DNA of 64,000 nucleotides from Brevundimonas naejangsanensis DSM 23858 (GCF_000421705.1 NZ_ATXN01000002.1:806001-870000), one strand, 5' to 3'; counted from the first letter of the stretch, positions 51,157-60,535 are shown. Notes: generated from the sequence alone by a model not told the origin. Translations and numbers: made by a program.

Positions 51157-52839
51157 TCAGACGCCGGGCATCTCCACCCAGAAGGTGGCGCCTTCCCCAA
51201 CCACGGAATGCACGCCGATATCACCGCCCTGCAGTTCGACCAGCCGCTTGGCCAGCGTCAGGCCGACGCCGTGCCCCTCGATGCTGGAACGGTCCAGGCC
51301 CAGGCGGTTGAAAGGTTCGAAAAGCTGAGCCTGTTTGTCTTCCGACAGCCCCGGCCCCCGGTCGATCACCTCGATGCGGATGCGGTCGCCGCTCCATGCC
51401 GCGCGCAGGATGACCACTCCCCCCGACGCGCCGTATTTCATAGCGTTACTGGCCAGGTTGCCGACCACCTGCGTCAGTCGCTGAGAATCAGCCATCGCCA
51501 CCAGGGCGTCGCCGTCCGCCGCCACCTCGATCCGCAGACCTTCCGCTTCGGGCAGCAGCGCCATGGACCGGCGCACATCCTCCAGCACGCCGCTGACCTC
51601 CGTCGGACGCAGGTCGACCTTGACCGCCCCGGCTTCGGCGCGCGCCACGTCCAGCAGATCATGCGTCAGCGCCTCGATCTGACGCGCCGTCTTGACCAGC
51701 ATCTGCGCCATCTCAACTTGGCTGTCCGTCACCTGGCCCACATGGCCGCCCGCCCACAGTTCGCCGATGCCGATGACGCCGCCAATGGGGCTCTTGATCT
51801 CATGAGCCACATTGGCCAGCAGCCGAGACTTGGCGGCCGAGGCCCGTTCGGCGCGCAACCGGCCTTCCTTGGCGCGCTGCATCAGTTGATCGCGCTCTTC
51901 CAGCAAGGCCGCGACGACGAGGATCGGCATATAGCCCAGCAGCACCAGAAGTTGCGCCAGCAAGGCGCGATCCTCGGCTCCGAACTGGTGATAGGGACCG
52001 TGCCCGGCCATCGTGCCGCCGATCGCGACCACCGACACCACCAATAGAGCCCAGGCGGCCCCGATCACGCGGAACCGCACCGCCGCAATCAGGATCAAGG
52101 GCAAAAGCAGGAAGCCGAACGGCAAGCTGAGATGGGAAAAAATCGCATAACATGCGCTGCCGAGCAGAAGGCCCAGGCCGAGACCTTCGGCCAGCCGCGC
52201 CGGTTGTTTCAACAGTTGCAGGTGCGCCTTGCGCAGGCTCAGCCCGACAACGCCGATCACGGCGAAGCCCAGTGCGTGGCCGCTCCACCAAATGCGGAAG
52301 GCGTCGAGGAAGTCCTGTTCGGCCAGGTTCGCCACCGCCGCACAAGCAAGCAGCGCAGACGGCAAGGGAGCGATGGCGCAGATGGTCAGAAACCGCGTCA
52401 ATCCCTGAACGCTGTCGACATGCAGGCCCGTCACCAGCCGACGCGTCAGCACGACGGCCAACACGATCTCCAGCACATTGCTCAGCGTGAACAGAGTGGA
52501 CAGCCAGAGTTTGTTTCCGGCCAGGATTTCGCCGGCGAAAACCCCCGCAGCGACCAGGACGCCGAAGCCCAGATCATACTGCAGGCCGCGACCGCTGCGC
52601 AGCCAGGCGGCCATCGCCAGCCCGCCTGCGCCCCACAAGGCGGCGATCAGTCCGTTGGCGCGGGCGAAGCTGATCGCCAGCACCACCAGGATCGCGACGC
52701 CCAGAGCCGTCAGTATCGGCGCCAGCGGCTGACGGAAGAAATCGGCGTTGGGCGGGACCTGGGTTTCAACCCCGATCGCTCCCTTCGCTGTCGCTTCCAG
52801 TGCGACCTCACCCCTGTGGAGCGCGCGGCTCATGCTCAT
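51157..52839 (-). CDS. MASE1-type sensor histidine kinase
   Basis: This 560-residue kinase has about eight hydrophobic segments (residues 35-315), consistent with a MASE1 sensor. A coiled segment leads to the H-box LANVAHEIKSPIGGVIG and an ATPase domain with N box NLASNAMKYG and G boxes DRGPGLSEDKQ and GHGVGLTLAKRL. No receiver domain is present, and no response regulator is next to it. ATG 52839 is chosen. Signal unknown. It may share a promoter region with the downstream secreted protein. Confidence 0.85.
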   Translation of the reverse strand: MSMSRALHRGEVALEATAKGAIGVETQVPPNADFFRQPLAPILTALGVAILVVLAISFARANGLIAALWGAGGLAMAAWLRSGRGLQYDLGFGVLVAAGVFAGEILAGNKLWLSTLFTLSNVLEIVLAVVLTRRLVTGLHVDSVQGLTRFLTICAIAPLPSALLACAAVANLAEQDFLDAFRIWWSGHALGFAVIGVVGLSLRKAHLQLLKQPARLAEGLGLGLLLGSACYAIFSHLSLPFGFLLLPLILIAAVRFRVIGAAWALLVVSVVAIGGTMAGHGPYHQFGAEDRALLAQLLVLLGYMPILVVAALLEERDQLMQRAKEGRLRAERASAAKSRLLANVAHEIKSPIGGVIGIGELWAGGHVGQVTDSQVEMAQMLVKTARQIEALTHDLLDVARAEAGAVKVDLRPTEVSGVLEDVRRSMALLPEAEGLRIEVAADGDALVAMADSQRLTQVVGNLASNAMKYGASGGVVILRAAWSGDRIRIEVIDRGPGLSEDKQAQLFEPFNRLGLDRSSIEGHGVGLTLAKRLVELQGGDIGVHSVVGEGATFWVEMPGV

Positions 52840-52918
52840 CAATCCGGCCCAGAACTAGAGTCTCAGGGCCTGATCTTGATCCATGTTCCTAAACATCCTC
52901 TGAAATCGATGCTGGACT

Positions 52919-53578
52919 TCAGGATGCGGCGCCCAGCACCTCATTGAAGGCGCGCACGGCCGCTGCAGGACCCTCCGGATAGAGCCAGACCCCTGCGCTG
53001 ACCGCGACGAAGTCGGCGCCCGCCGCCGCCAGGCCGCCTGCGTTCTCGACCGTCACTCCGCCGATGGCGACACAGGGCGTCTCCATCGTTTCCTGCCAGA
53101 TCGTCAGAATGTCCGGTTCTGCGTGATGGACCACCTCCTTGGTCGACGTCGGGAAGAAGGCGCCGAAGGCCACATAATCGGCGCCGCCCTCAGCCGCCTC
53201 CATCGCCAGGTGGCGGCTGTCGTGGCAGGTGACGCCGATCATGGCGTCCCCTCCCATGATGCGACGCGCATCGGCCAGGGAGGCGTCCTCCTGGCCCACA
53301 TGCACGCCGTCGCAGCCGGTGGCGTGAGCCAGATCGGGCCGGTCATTCATGATCAGGGCGACGCCGTGCGCCTGACAGACGGGCTTCAGCCGCGCGACCG
53401 CCGCGCGAATGGCGTCATCCGAGGCCTCCTTCAGCCGGATCTGCAAGGCGGCGCAGTCGCCGGCGGCCAGCGCGGCCTCCAACTGGACGGCGAAGGCCTC
53501 GAGATCCGGCAGGACCGACGGCGTGATCAGATACAGACGGCAGGGCGGACGGGCGGGAATTTGCGGTTGACGAGCCAT
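52919..53578 (-). CDS. thiE: Thiamine-phosphate synthase
   Basis: This 219-residue TIM-barrel enzyme joins HMP-PP and thiazole phosphate to make thiamine phosphate. Family segments [66 protein letters not shown] and [12 protein letters not shown] are all present. No TPP riboswitch is seen upstream. It diverges from bfd with a Fur-like box in between. No other thiamine genes are in the window. Confidence 0.93.
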   Translation of the reverse strand: MARQPQIPARPPCRLYLITPSVLPDLEAFAVQLEAALAAGDCAALQIRLKEASDDAIRAAVARLKPVCQAHGVALIMNDRPDLAHATGCDGVHVGQEDASLADARRIMGGDAMIGVTCHDSRHLAMEAAEGGADYVAFGAFFPTSTKEVVHHAEPDILTIWQETMETPCVAIGGVTVENAGGLAAAGADFVAVSAGVWLYPEGPAAAVRAFNEVLGAAS

Positions 53579-53627
53579 GACACCGCCCTGCCCTTCGGCG
53601 CCCACCCCGTCAATGTTGCAGAGCGCA

Positions 53628-53642
53628 TGAGAATGATTTGCA
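53628..53642. promoter_or_regulatory. Fur-type box upstream of bfd
   Basis: TGAGAATGATTTGCA is a 7-1-7 inverted pattern, close to TGATAATNATTATCA. It lies 55 bases upstream of bfd, in the divergent region with thiE. A weaker ATTCTCA half-site follows at 53671. Iron-responsive control is expected for bfd. Confidence 0.6.
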
Positions 53643-53696
53643 CCCGCCTTAATAGATGCTATAGCGAGCCATTCTCAGTGTTCCGGGTGCCTCGCC

Positions 53697-53882
53697 TTGT
53701 ACGTCTGCAACTGTAACGGCCTTCGCCAGCGTGACGTCGCCCTAGCCATCGAGGCGGGCGCGAACCGTCCCAAGGACATCTTCGCCAGCCATCAGTGCGC
53801 GCCCCAATGCGCCAAATGCGTGTGCGAGATGCGCCAGATGATCCAGGAACAGCAGACCGCCTTCGCCATCGCAGCGGAATAG
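53697..53882 (+). CDS. bfd: Bacterioferritin-associated ferredoxin
   Basis: This 61-residue [2Fe-2S] protein has the CxC (VCNCNG, residues 4-6) and CxxC (CAKCVCEM) spacing of Bfd. It reduces the heme of bacterioferritin to release iron. The start is TTG 53697; no ATG fits. A Fur-like box precedes it, and bfr follows 163 bases later on the same strand with its own upstream inverted repeat. Confidence 0.93.
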   Translation: MYVCNCNGLRQRDVALAIEAGANRPKDIFASHQCAPQCAKCVCEMRQMIQEQQTAFAIAAE

Positions 53883-53911
53883 GCCCGTTTTGAAAGCGGA
53901 TTTCACTCGCA

Positions 53912-53929
53912 TTATCAATGCAGTGATAA
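53912..53929. promoter_or_regulatory. Inverted repeat upstream of bfr
   Basis: TTATCA-ATGCAG-TGATAA is a perfect 6-bp inverted repeat, 117 bases upstream of bfr. ACTCGCA flanks it on both sides as a direct repeat. It could be an iron-responsive operator distinct from the bfd box. Confidence 0.4.
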
Positions 53930-54045
53930 AAACTCGCAAATAAACTGCGACGGCAAAGCCGTGGTATGAAGGTCGTCACGGGCGGTTCCGAGGCTCGGTC
54001 TTGCGTCAAGGCCGACTCCGCCGCTGCTTTTAAAGGACGACGACC

Positions 54046-54546
54046 ATGAAGGGCGATCCCGCGATCATCCGCACCCTCAATGCGGTGCTGACCAACGAAC
54101 TGACGGCGGTGAACCAGTACTTCCTGCACGCCCGCATGTTCGAAAGCTGGGGCCTGGCTCACCTGGGTCACGTCATCTACGAAGAATCGATCGGCGAAAT
54201 GAAGCACGCCGACATGCTGATCAAACGCATCCTCTTCCTGGACGGCCTGCCCAACCTGCAGGACCTGCACAAGCTGAAGGTCGGCGAAGACCCGATCGAG
54301 TGCCTGGGCGCTGACCTGCAGCTCGAGATCGACAGCCGCGCCACGACGCGCGACGCCGTCACCCAGTGCGAGCAAGCCCGCGACTATGTCAGCCGCGACC
54401 TGCTGATGAAGATCCTGGCCGACACCGAGGAGCATGTGGACTTCCTCGAGAACCAGCACAGCCTGATCCAACTGATGGGCGCACAGAATTATCTGCAGTC
54501 GGCCATGAAGGAAATCGTCACCGACGGCGCCGCCACGGGCAACTGA
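54046..54546 (+). CDS. bfr: Bacterioferritin
   Basis: This 166-residue ferritin-fold protein begins MKGDPAIIRTLNAVLTNELTAVNQYFLHARMF, with di-iron ligand Glu18 and the heme-ligand Met near 52 (HADMLIKRI). EEHVDFLENQ gives further di-iron ligands. It forms 24-subunit heme-containing shells that oxidise and store iron. It is encoded after bfd with a separate control element between. A hairpin terminator follows. Length matches the family (about 158-165). Confidence 0.95.
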   Translation: MKGDPAIIRTLNAVLTNELTAVNQYFLHARMFESWGLAHLGHVIYEESIGEMKHADMLIKRILFLDGLPNLQDLHKLKVGEDPIECLGADLQLEIDSRATTRDAVTQCEQARDYVSRDLLMKILADTEEHVDFLENQHSLIQLMGAQNYLQSAMKEIVTDGAATGN

Positions 54547-54554
54547 TCCAAAGG

Positions 54555-54600
54555 CCGGGCGCGGCCCCAGAGGGCGGGAACGTCCGCCGCGCCCGGTTGT
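54555..54600 (+). terminator. bfr terminator-like hairpin
   Basis: A perfect 10-bp stem (CCGGGCGCGG/CCGCGCCCGG, 54555-54564 and 54587-54596) has a long 22-base loop, followed by TTGTT. It lies 8 bases after the bfr stop. Confidence 0.6.
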
Positions 54601-54609
54601 TCTGGCTGC

Positions 54610-55155
54610 ATGAGCAGCATGGACGACGCCCTAGACGCCGCCCGCGACCACGCGGCGGACTTCCTCAACGCCGAAGGCCGCGACTGGCGCCACGTCGCCC
54701 TGGGCGCCGCGCTGACCGTCGGCTTCGCCCTGGCGGCCACCGTAGTGGCCACGCGCGCCGTTCCCCCCCAGACCCGCAGCCTGACAGGGGCCCGCAAGCG
54801 CGAAGGCCCGATCACAGAGCGCCCGCGCGGACCGTTCAGCCTGATCCTGCCCGCAGTCTTTTCGGCCACCACCCTGTCGGCTCTGCGCGTATGGAATGCT
54901 CCGGCCCGGCCCGGCCGCAACGCCGCCATGGGCCTTTGGGCCGTCGCCCAGACAGTCAACGCGGTCTGGCTGGCCGCCCGCCCGACTGGGCGCTGGACCC
55001 AGATTCTGGCCGCCATGTCCTCCGCCGGGCTGGCGGCCGCCTTCGCCCATGAAGCGCGCAAGCTCGACCCCGGCGCAGCCAAGCTGGCGGCTCCGACCGG
55101 CATCGGCGTGCGCCTGGCCAATCAGGCTGAACGCGGTCTGGACAGCCCAGCCTGA
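54610..55155 (+). CDS. Membrane protein, weak TspO-like character
   Basis: This 181-residue protein has an initial helix ([21 protein letters not shown], residues 31-51) and further hydrophobic parts near 75-95, 100-120 and 125-145. The segment [22 protein letters not shown] with [10 protein letters not shown] has a faint TspO/MBR flavour, but I cannot confirm it, so the call is only a membrane protein. The start may be 54610 or ATG 54619. It lies between bfr and efp, with no shared operon evident. Confidence 0.6.
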   Translation: MSSMDDALDAARDHAADFLNAEGRDWRHVALGAALTVGFALAATVVATRAVPPQTRSLTGARKREGPITERPRGPFSLILPAVFSATTLSALRVWNAPARPGRNAAMGLWAVAQTVNAVWLAARPTGRWTQILAAMSSAGLAAAFAHEARKLDPGAAKLAAPTGIGVRLANQAERGLDSPA

Positions 55156-55283
55156 AACAACACGCAGCGACGCCGTCGCCATTGCCCTTTTTCGCCTTAT
55201 CCTCTAGGGCTCGCGGCGATTTGGCGCGCCACGCTCTGGCGGTCGGCGCCTGCCGCCCCCCAGCAACGAGCCCTACGGTTCTC

Positions 55284-55850
55284 ATGAAAATCAACGCCAA
55301 CACCATCAAGCCCGGCATGGTCCTGCAACACAACGGCGGCCTGTGGGTCGTCACCAAGGCCAGCCACGTCAAGCCCGGCAAGGGCGGCGCCTTCGCCAAC
55401 GTCGAGGCCAAGAACCTCGAGACCGGCAACAAGCTGAACGAACGCTTCCGCTCGGAAGACAAGGTCGAGCGCGTCACGCTGGAACAGCGCGACTACTCCT
55501 ATCTGTTCGACAACGGCGAAACCCTCGTCTTCATGGACGACGAGTCCTATGAGCAGATCGAACTGCAAAAGGGCTGGGTCGGCGAAGACCGCATTCCCTA
55601 CCTTCAGGAAGGCATGAAGGTCATCATCGAGTCGCACGAGGAGCGCCCGATCGGCCTGGAACTGCCGGAACAGGTCGTTCTGGAAGTCGTCGAGACCGAG
55701 CCGACCGTGAAGGGCCAGACCGCCTCGTCGTCCTACAAGCCCGCCAAGGCCTCGAACGGCATCCGCGTCATGATCCCGCCCTTCATGTCGACGGGTGAGA
55801 AGATCGTCGTCGACACCTCGACCGGCGAATACGTCCGCCGCGCGGACTAA
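55284..55850 (+). CDS. efp: Elongation factor P
   Basis: This 188-residue factor relieves ribosome stalling at polyproline. The N-terminal KOW-like domain carries Lys33 in KPGKGGAF, the loop tip that is modified in many bacteria; no modification enzyme is in the window. The end [28 protein letters not shown] is typical. ATG 55284 is chosen since upstream residues are not EF-P. A terminator follows. Length matches the family. Confidence 0.95.
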   Translation: MKINANTIKPGMVLQHNGGLWVVTKASHVKPGKGGAFANVEAKNLETGNKLNERFRSEDKVERVTLEQRDYSYLFDNGETLVFMDDESYEQIELQKGWVGEDRIPYLQEGMKVIIESHEERPIGLELPEQVVLEVVETEPTVKGQTASSSYKPAKASNGIRVMIPPFMSTGEKIVVDTSTGEYVRRAD

Positions 55851-55895
55851 TAAAAGTCTCGTTTCCCGGCCAAGGCCGGGCAAGTTATGACTACA

Positions 55896-55922
55896 GGGGC
55901 GCGGATGGTCCGCGCCCCTTTT
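55896..55922 (+). terminator. efp terminator
   Basis: A perfect 10-bp stem (GGGGCGCGGA/TCCGCGCCCC) with loop TGG is followed by TTTT. It lies 45 bases after the efp stop and 60 before suhB. Confidence 0.85.
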
Positions 55923-55982
55923 GCTTCTCCGTCCATCCGGGCCGCAGGCCTTTCAAGGATCGACGGATCAGGAGAACCGCCT

Positions 55983-56789
55983 ATGGCCCTCGCTTCCGCC
56001 CTGCTCCAGGTCATGATGGACGCCGTCCGCAAGACCGCCCGCCCGATGCTCCGGGATTTCGGCGAGGTGTCCCAGCTCCAGGTGTCCCGCAAGGGCCCCG
56101 GCGACTTCGTCACCGCAGCCGACGTCAAGGCTGAACAGACCCTGTTCGAACTGCTGCTGAAGGCCCGCCCCGGCTACGGCTTCCTGGGCGAAGAGCGCGG
56201 CATGGTCGAGGGCACCGACAAGACCCACACCTGGATCGTCGATCCGATCGACGGCACCACCAACTTCATGCACGCCATGCCCCACTTCGCCATCACGGTG
56301 GGCCTGGAGCGCAAGCATCCTGACGGCACGGCCGAGATCGTGGCCTGCGTCACCTACAACCCCGTGCTGAACGAGATGTTCTGGGCCGAAAAGGGCAAGG
56401 GCTGCTACCTGAACGACACGCGCATCCGCATCGCCGGACGCGCCGACATGGCCGAGTGCCTGATCGCCACGGGCCTGCCCTTCATCGGCAAGACGGGCCA
56501 CGGCCAGGCCATCAAGGACATCCACGCCGTGGGCCAGCGCGTGGCGGGCATCCGTCGCCTGGGCGCCGCCTCGCTGGACTTCGCCTGGGTCGCCGCGGGC
56601 CGCTACGACGCCTATTTCGAGCGCAACCTGCAACCGTGGGACGTGGCGGCGGGCATACTGCTGGTCACAGAAGCCGGCGGCGTCGTCACCACCATCGACC
56701 AGGACGGCGATCCCATGAGCGGCAAGCAGATCGTGGCGGGCAATCCCGAAATCCAGGCCAAGCTGCGCAAGATCCTGCGCGAGGCGTAA
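55983..56789 (+). CDS. suhB: Inositol monophosphatase family protein
   Basis: This 268-residue Mg-dependent phosphatase has the metal-binding motifs GEERG (near residue 67), WIVDPIDGTTNF (near 85) and the third site QPWDVAAGILLVTEAGG. It dephosphorylates inositol phosphates and related sugars; SuhB also affects rRNA transcription in E. coli. ATG 55983 has AGGAG upstream. Three hairpins follow its stop at 56802-56868. Functional role beyond the family reaction is not shown. Confidence 0.92.
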   Translation: MALASALLQVMMDAVRKTARPMLRDFGEVSQLQVSRKGPGDFVTAADVKAEQTLFELLLKARPGYGFLGEERGMVEGTDKTHTWIVDPIDGTTNFMHAMPHFAITVGLERKHPDGTAEIVACVTYNPVLNEMFWAEKGKGCYLNDTRIRIAGRADMAECLIATGLPFIGKTGHGQAIKDIHAVGQRVAGIRRLGAASLDFAWVAAGRYDAYFERNLQPWDVAAGILLVTEAGGVVTTIDQDGDPMSGKQIVAGNPEIQAKLRKILREA

Positions 56790-56801
56790 GACAGCATTCT
56801 G

Positions 56802-56868
56802 CCTCCCCTTCCATGGGGAGGTCGGCTGAACCAGCCGGATGGGGCGGCGCTTCGCAAGAGGCGCCGCC
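56802..56868. repeat. Three successive hairpins after suhB
   Basis: CCTCCCC/GGGGAGG (56802-56821), GGCTG/CAGCC (56824-56836) and GGCGGCGC/GCGCCGCC (56843-56868) follow each other. The first resembles the other palindromic repeat arms. They fill about half of the gap to the glycerophosphodiesterase gene. Confidence 0.55.
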
Positions 56869-56915
56869 TCTGTCGTAATCACGCGCCTGTCACGTCCGGT
56901 CCCTACCCTTCGTGC

Positions 56916-57956
56916 ATGATCGCCGCCATCCTGACCGTCGCCCTTCTGTCGTCGAGCCAACCGGCCATGTCCACTCCGTCTCCCAGCCCCGTCGTCATCG
57001 CCCACCGGGGCGCCTCAGGCGAGCGGCCCGAGCACACCCGCGCTGCCTATGAGCTGGCGATCGACCAAGGCGCGGACTTCATCGAGCCGGACCTGGTCAT
57101 GACGCGCGACGGCCATCTAGTCGTCCGCCACGAGAACGAAATCGGCGAGACCACCGATGTCGCCGACCATCCCGATTTCGCTGCGCGCCGCACCACCCGC
57201 GACGTGGACGGCGTCCTCGTCACCGGCTGGTTCACCGAAGACTTCACCCTGGCGGAACTGAAGACCCTGCGCGCCCGCGAGCGCCTGCCCGCCCTGCGCC
57301 CCGCCTCGGCCGCCTTCGACGGGCAGGAGCCGATCCTGACCTTCGACGAGGCCCTCGCCATCGCCCGCGACGCCAGCGCCCGCACCGGCCGCGTCATCGG
57401 CGTCGCGCCCGAACTGAAGCACCCGTCCCACTTCGCCGCCCTCGGCCTGCCGATGGAGGACGGCTTCATCGCGGCGCTGGAGCGCCACGGTCTGACGAGC
57501 GCCGAGACTCCCATCCTGATCCAGTGCTTCGAGGTCGGGACTCTGGAGCGACTGAAGGCGCGCATCGACGCGCCGCTGCTGCAACTGATGCAAGCGGACG
57601 GCGGCCCTGCCGACCGGCCCGACGTGACCTATGCCGAAATGGAGACGCCGCAGGGGCTGGCCGAGGTCGCCCGCTATGCTGACGCGGTTGGAGTACAGGA
57701 TCTGATGATGGTGCCGCGCGATGACGCGGGTCGCGCGCTGGAGGCGTCGCCGCTGACGGATAACGCCCATGCGGCGGGTCTGAAGGTCGCAGTCTGGACC
57801 TTGAGAGCGGAGAACGTGTTCCTGCCTGCGCAGTATCGCATCGGCGACGCGCCTGCTGACCACGGCGACCTGACGGGCTGGCTGAAAGCGATCTACGCGC
57901 TAGGTGTCGATGCCGTGTTCAGCGACTTTCCCGCGGCCGCTGTCGAGGCTCGTTAG
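56916..57956 (+). CDS. Glycerophosphodiester phosphodiesterase
   Basis: This 346-residue secreted enzyme has a signal-like N-terminus, then VVIAHRGASGERPEHTRAAY (the HRGASGxxPE motif), FIEPDLVMTRDGHLVVRHE (catalytic Glu, Asp and His) and a C-terminal VAVWTLRAENVF. It hydrolyses glycerophosphodiesters to glycerol-3-phosphate and alcohol. The motif and length fit the periplasmic GlpQ type. It stands alone, followed by a long palindromic repeat. No glycerol-3-phosphate transporter is adjacent. Confidence 0.92.
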   Translation: MIAAILTVALLSSSQPAMSTPSPSPVVIAHRGASGERPEHTRAAYELAIDQGADFIEPDLVMTRDGHLVVRHENEIGETTDVADHPDFAARRTTRDVDGVLVTGWFTEDFTLAELKTLRARERLPALRPASAAFDGQEPILTFDEALAIARDASARTGRVIGVAPELKHPSHFAALGLPMEDGFIAALERHGLTSAETPILIQCFEVGTLERLKARIDAPLLQLMQADGGPADRPDVTYAEMETPQGLAEVARYADAVGVQDLMMVPRDDAGRALEASPLTDNAHAAGLKVAVWTLRAENVFLPAQYRIGDAPADHGDLTGWLKAIYALGVDAVFSDFPAAAVEAR

Positions 57957-57959
57957 TTT

Positions 57960-58162
57960 CCCTCTCCCGATGGGAGAGGGCTTGAGCCTCCAAGAGCCGG
58001 AGGCGATTGGCTAAGGCAAAAGGGTGAGGGTTCGCGATCAAAGTCGGCCGAAGGCCGTTGTGCGGCGGCTTACGCCGACTGATAGGACAAGCCCCTCACC
58101 CTTTCGCGCCAGAACGATCGCTGCGCTCTCGTGCGCTCAAGCCCTCTCCCGCCGGGAGAGGG
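57960..58162. repeat. Second long imperfect palindromic element
   Basis: Outer arms 57960-57987 and 58135-58162 match as inverted repeats at 26 of 28 positions (CCCTCTCCCG...GGGAGAGGGCTTGAGC). Inner arms AAAGGGTGAGGG near 58019 and CCCTCACCCTTT near 58093 extend the fold. It nearly fills the gap between the phosphodiesterase and ABC exporter genes. It is a different sequence family from the 3920 element but the same design. Confidence 0.75.
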
Positions 58163-58168
58163 TAGCTT

Positions 58169-60025
58169 TTACGTCCCCTGAAACTGCAGCTTGGCCAGGC
58201 GCGCATACAGCCCGCCCCTGGCTGACAGCTCGGCGTGCGTGCCTTCTTCGACCACCTGGCCGCCGTCCATCACCACGATGCGGTCAGCCCGCAGCACCGT
58301 CGCCAGACGGTGGGCGATGACCAGGGTGGTGCGTTCGGACATGGCCTGATCCAGCGCCGCCTGGACCAGACGTTCGTTCTCGGCGTCGAGGGCGCTGGTC
58401 GCCTCGTCCAGCAGCAGGATCGGCGCCTCGCGCACCAGGGCCCGCGCGATGGCCAGGCGCTGGCGCTGGCCGCCCGACAAGCTCTTGCCGCGCTCGCCCA
58501 GCGGCGTGTCGAAGCCCTCCGGCAAGGCGTCGATGAAGCCCAGGGCCTGCGCCTCGGCGGCGACGGCGCGGGCCTCTTCCAGCGTGGCGGCCTCGCGGCC
58601 GAAGCGGATGTTCTCCAGCGCCGAGCCCGAGAACAGCGGCGCCTCCTGCGACACCCAGGCGAAGCGATTGCGCACCGCGACCGGATCGGCCGCGCGCACG
58701 TCCACGCCGTCCACCGACACCAGGCCCGACTGCGGGTCATAGAAACGCAGCAGCAGGCGGAAGACCGTCGACTTGCCCGCCCCCGACGGCCCGACCAGAG
58801 CCACCGTCTCGCCCGGCCGCACGGTCAGGCTGAAGCCCTTCAGCGCGGGCAGGTCGGGGCGGCCCGGATAGGCGAAGTCCACCGCCGACATCGACACTTC
58901 GCCGCGCGGCGGCTGAGGCAGGGCGACCGGACTGGCGGGCGGCGCGATGGCAGGCGTCGCCCGCATCAGCTCGTCGATCCGCTCCATGGCGCCCGCCGCC
59001 TTCTGCACGTCGCCCCAGCTTTCGCCCAGCGCGCCCACGGCCCCCGCCGCGAACACCGACAGCAGCACGAACTGCAGCAGAGCGCCCGGCGTCATGGTCC
59101 CGGCGATCACGTCCTGCGCGCCCAGCCACAGCACCAGGGTCACGCCGCCGAACATGACGACGATGATCATGGCCGTCATCACCGCCCGCGCCCGCATCCG
59201 CTTCAGGGAGACGCCGAACGCCTCCTCCACCGCCGCGCCGAAGCGGCCGATGGCGCTCTTTTCGCGGCCGAAGGCCTGAACCGTCTCGATGGCGTCGACG
59301 CTTTCCCCGGCGAAGCCCACGGCCCCGGCAAAGGTGTCCTGCGACTTCACCGTCAGCTTGCGCACGATCCGACCGAAGATGAACAGCGGCGCGATCAGCA
59401 CCGGCACGATCAACAGGACGAAGCCCGTCAGCTTCGGGCTGACGAAGAACAGCAGGATCACCCCGCCGATCAGGGTCAGGAAGTTGCGCAGCGCATAGCT
59501 GATCGAGGTGGTCAGCAGGGTGTCGACCAGCTGGATATCCGTCGTCAGACGCGACAGCACCTCGCCCGTACGCATATGGGCGAAGAAGACGGGGTCCAGC
59601 GTCAGGATGCGCTGGAACAGCGCTGTGCGCAGGTCGGCGATGATCCGCTCGCCGGTCTTGGTCACGTAGAAATAGCGCAACGCCGTCGCCAGCCCCAGGA
59701 TCACGGCGTTGAGGCCCAGGATCAGGAACCACTTATCGATGTCGGCGCCGCCGTTCTCGAATCCCTGGTCGATGGCGCCGCGCGCCGTCGCCGTCAGGGC
59801 CAGCGACGCGACAGTCGAACCGATCAGCCAGATCGCCGAAATTCCCGCGTCCAGCCTGTGCCGGGCCAGGAACGGCAGCAACCGGCCCAGCGGACGGATG
59901 TTGCGGCTCTTGGCGCGCTTGCCGCCCGCCTCATCCATCTGTTCGGCCAGGACGGCCCCGGCGCCGGGGCGGCCCTCGGGCTGTCCTGTCGGTTGGGCGT
60001 GACGTTGCGGTTCGGCGTGGGTCAT
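58169..60025 (-). CDS. ABC exporter, fused permease and ATPase
   Basis: This 618-residue half-transporter has an N-terminal tail of about 50 residues, six helices (residues 60-330) and an ATPase domain (from 375). Walker A is GPSGAGKSTVF, the signature KSLSGGQRQRLAIARALV, Walker B ILLLDEATSALD and the H-loop VIAHRLATV. It resembles MsbA-like or multidrug ABC exporters, dimerising in the inner membrane. Substrate unknown. It diverges from rpmE; a long repeat lies at its 3' end. Confidence 0.92.
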   Translation of the reverse strand: MTHAEPQRHAQPTGQPEGRPGAGAVLAEQMDEAGGKRAKSRNIRPLGRLLPFLARHRLDAGISAIWLIGSTVASLALTATARGAIDQGFENGGADIDKWFLILGLNAVILGLATALRYFYVTKTGERIIADLRTALFQRILTLDPVFFAHMRTGEVLSRLTTDIQLVDTLLTTSISYALRNFLTLIGGVILLFFVSPKLTGFVLLIVPVLIAPLFIFGRIVRKLTVKSQDTFAGAVGFAGESVDAIETVQAFGREKSAIGRFGAAVEEAFGVSLKRMRARAVMTAMIIVVMFGGVTLVLWLGAQDVIAGTMTPGALLQFVLLSVFAAGAVGALGESWGDVQKAAGAMERIDELMRATPAIAPPASPVALPQPPRGEVSMSAVDFAYPGRPDLPALKGFSLTVRPGETVALVGPSGAGKSTVFRLLLRFYDPQSGLVSVDGVDVRAADPVAVRNRFAWVSQEAPLFSGSALENIRFGREAATLEEARAVAAEAQALGFIDALPEGFDTPLGERGKSLSGGQRQRLAIARALVREAPILLLDEATSALDAENERLVQAALDQAMSERTTLVIAHRLATVLRADRIVVMDGGQVVEEGTHAELSARGGLYARLAKLQFQGT

Positions 60026-60157
60026 GGCAGCGCTCTTGCCCCGGATCGCCCCCCGGTGTAAACGCCGCCCCTCGCTCCCGTCGCGCTCCGTGGCGGGATT
60101 CTCTAATTACGCGCAGTGACGGTCGGCATCGTCGTCGCGCAGAGACGGACAAGATCG

Positions 60158-60382
60158 ATGAAAGCGGACACGCACCCCGACTACCACTTCATCACTGTTG
60201 TGATGACCGACGGCACCACCTACCAGACCCGTTCGACCTACGGGAAGGAAGGCGCCACGCTGAACCTGGACATCGACCCGACGTCTCACCCGGCCTGGAC
60301 CGGCGGCAACCAGCACCTGATGGACCGCGGCGGCCGCGTGTCGCGCTTCAACAACAAGTTCGGCGGCTTCATCAAGAAGTAA
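60158..60382 (+). CDS. rpmE: 50S ribosomal protein L31 (cysteine-free form)
   Basis: This 74-residue protein has [28 protein letters not shown], and [22 protein letters not shown]. The zinc-binding cysteines of the C+ type are absent, so it does not need zinc. ATG 60158 is chosen over an upstream codon. It is a single gene with its own terminator, divergent from the ABC exporter. Confidence 0.95.
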   Translation: MKADTHPDYHFITVVMTDGTTYQTRSTYGKEGATLNLDIDPTSHPAWTGGNQHLMDRGGRVSRFNNKFGGFIKK

Positions 60383-60411
60383 GCCACGCTTGCTGCGACA
60401 TGTTCGCCACA

Positions 60412-60442
60412 AAAGCGTCGGTCCCCGGGCCGGCGCTTTTTT
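60412..60442 (+). terminator. rpmE terminator
   Basis: AAAGCGTCGG pairs with CCGGCGCTTT with one G-T pair around TCCCCGGG, followed by a run of six T from 60437. It lies 30 bases after the rpmE stop. Confidence 0.85.
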
Positions 60443-60535
60443 GTTGCCTGGAACGCCGTTAACATGGGTGCGTTCGATCCTTCGGGGCGTGGACGTTGGG
60501 TCCGGGCCGATATCGGACCACAAGAGTTGCAGACG

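Noticed and set aside
53579..53696. TPP riboswitch before thiE
   Set aside because: No THI-box segments in the 118-base gap; the Fur-like box explains the visible symmetry.
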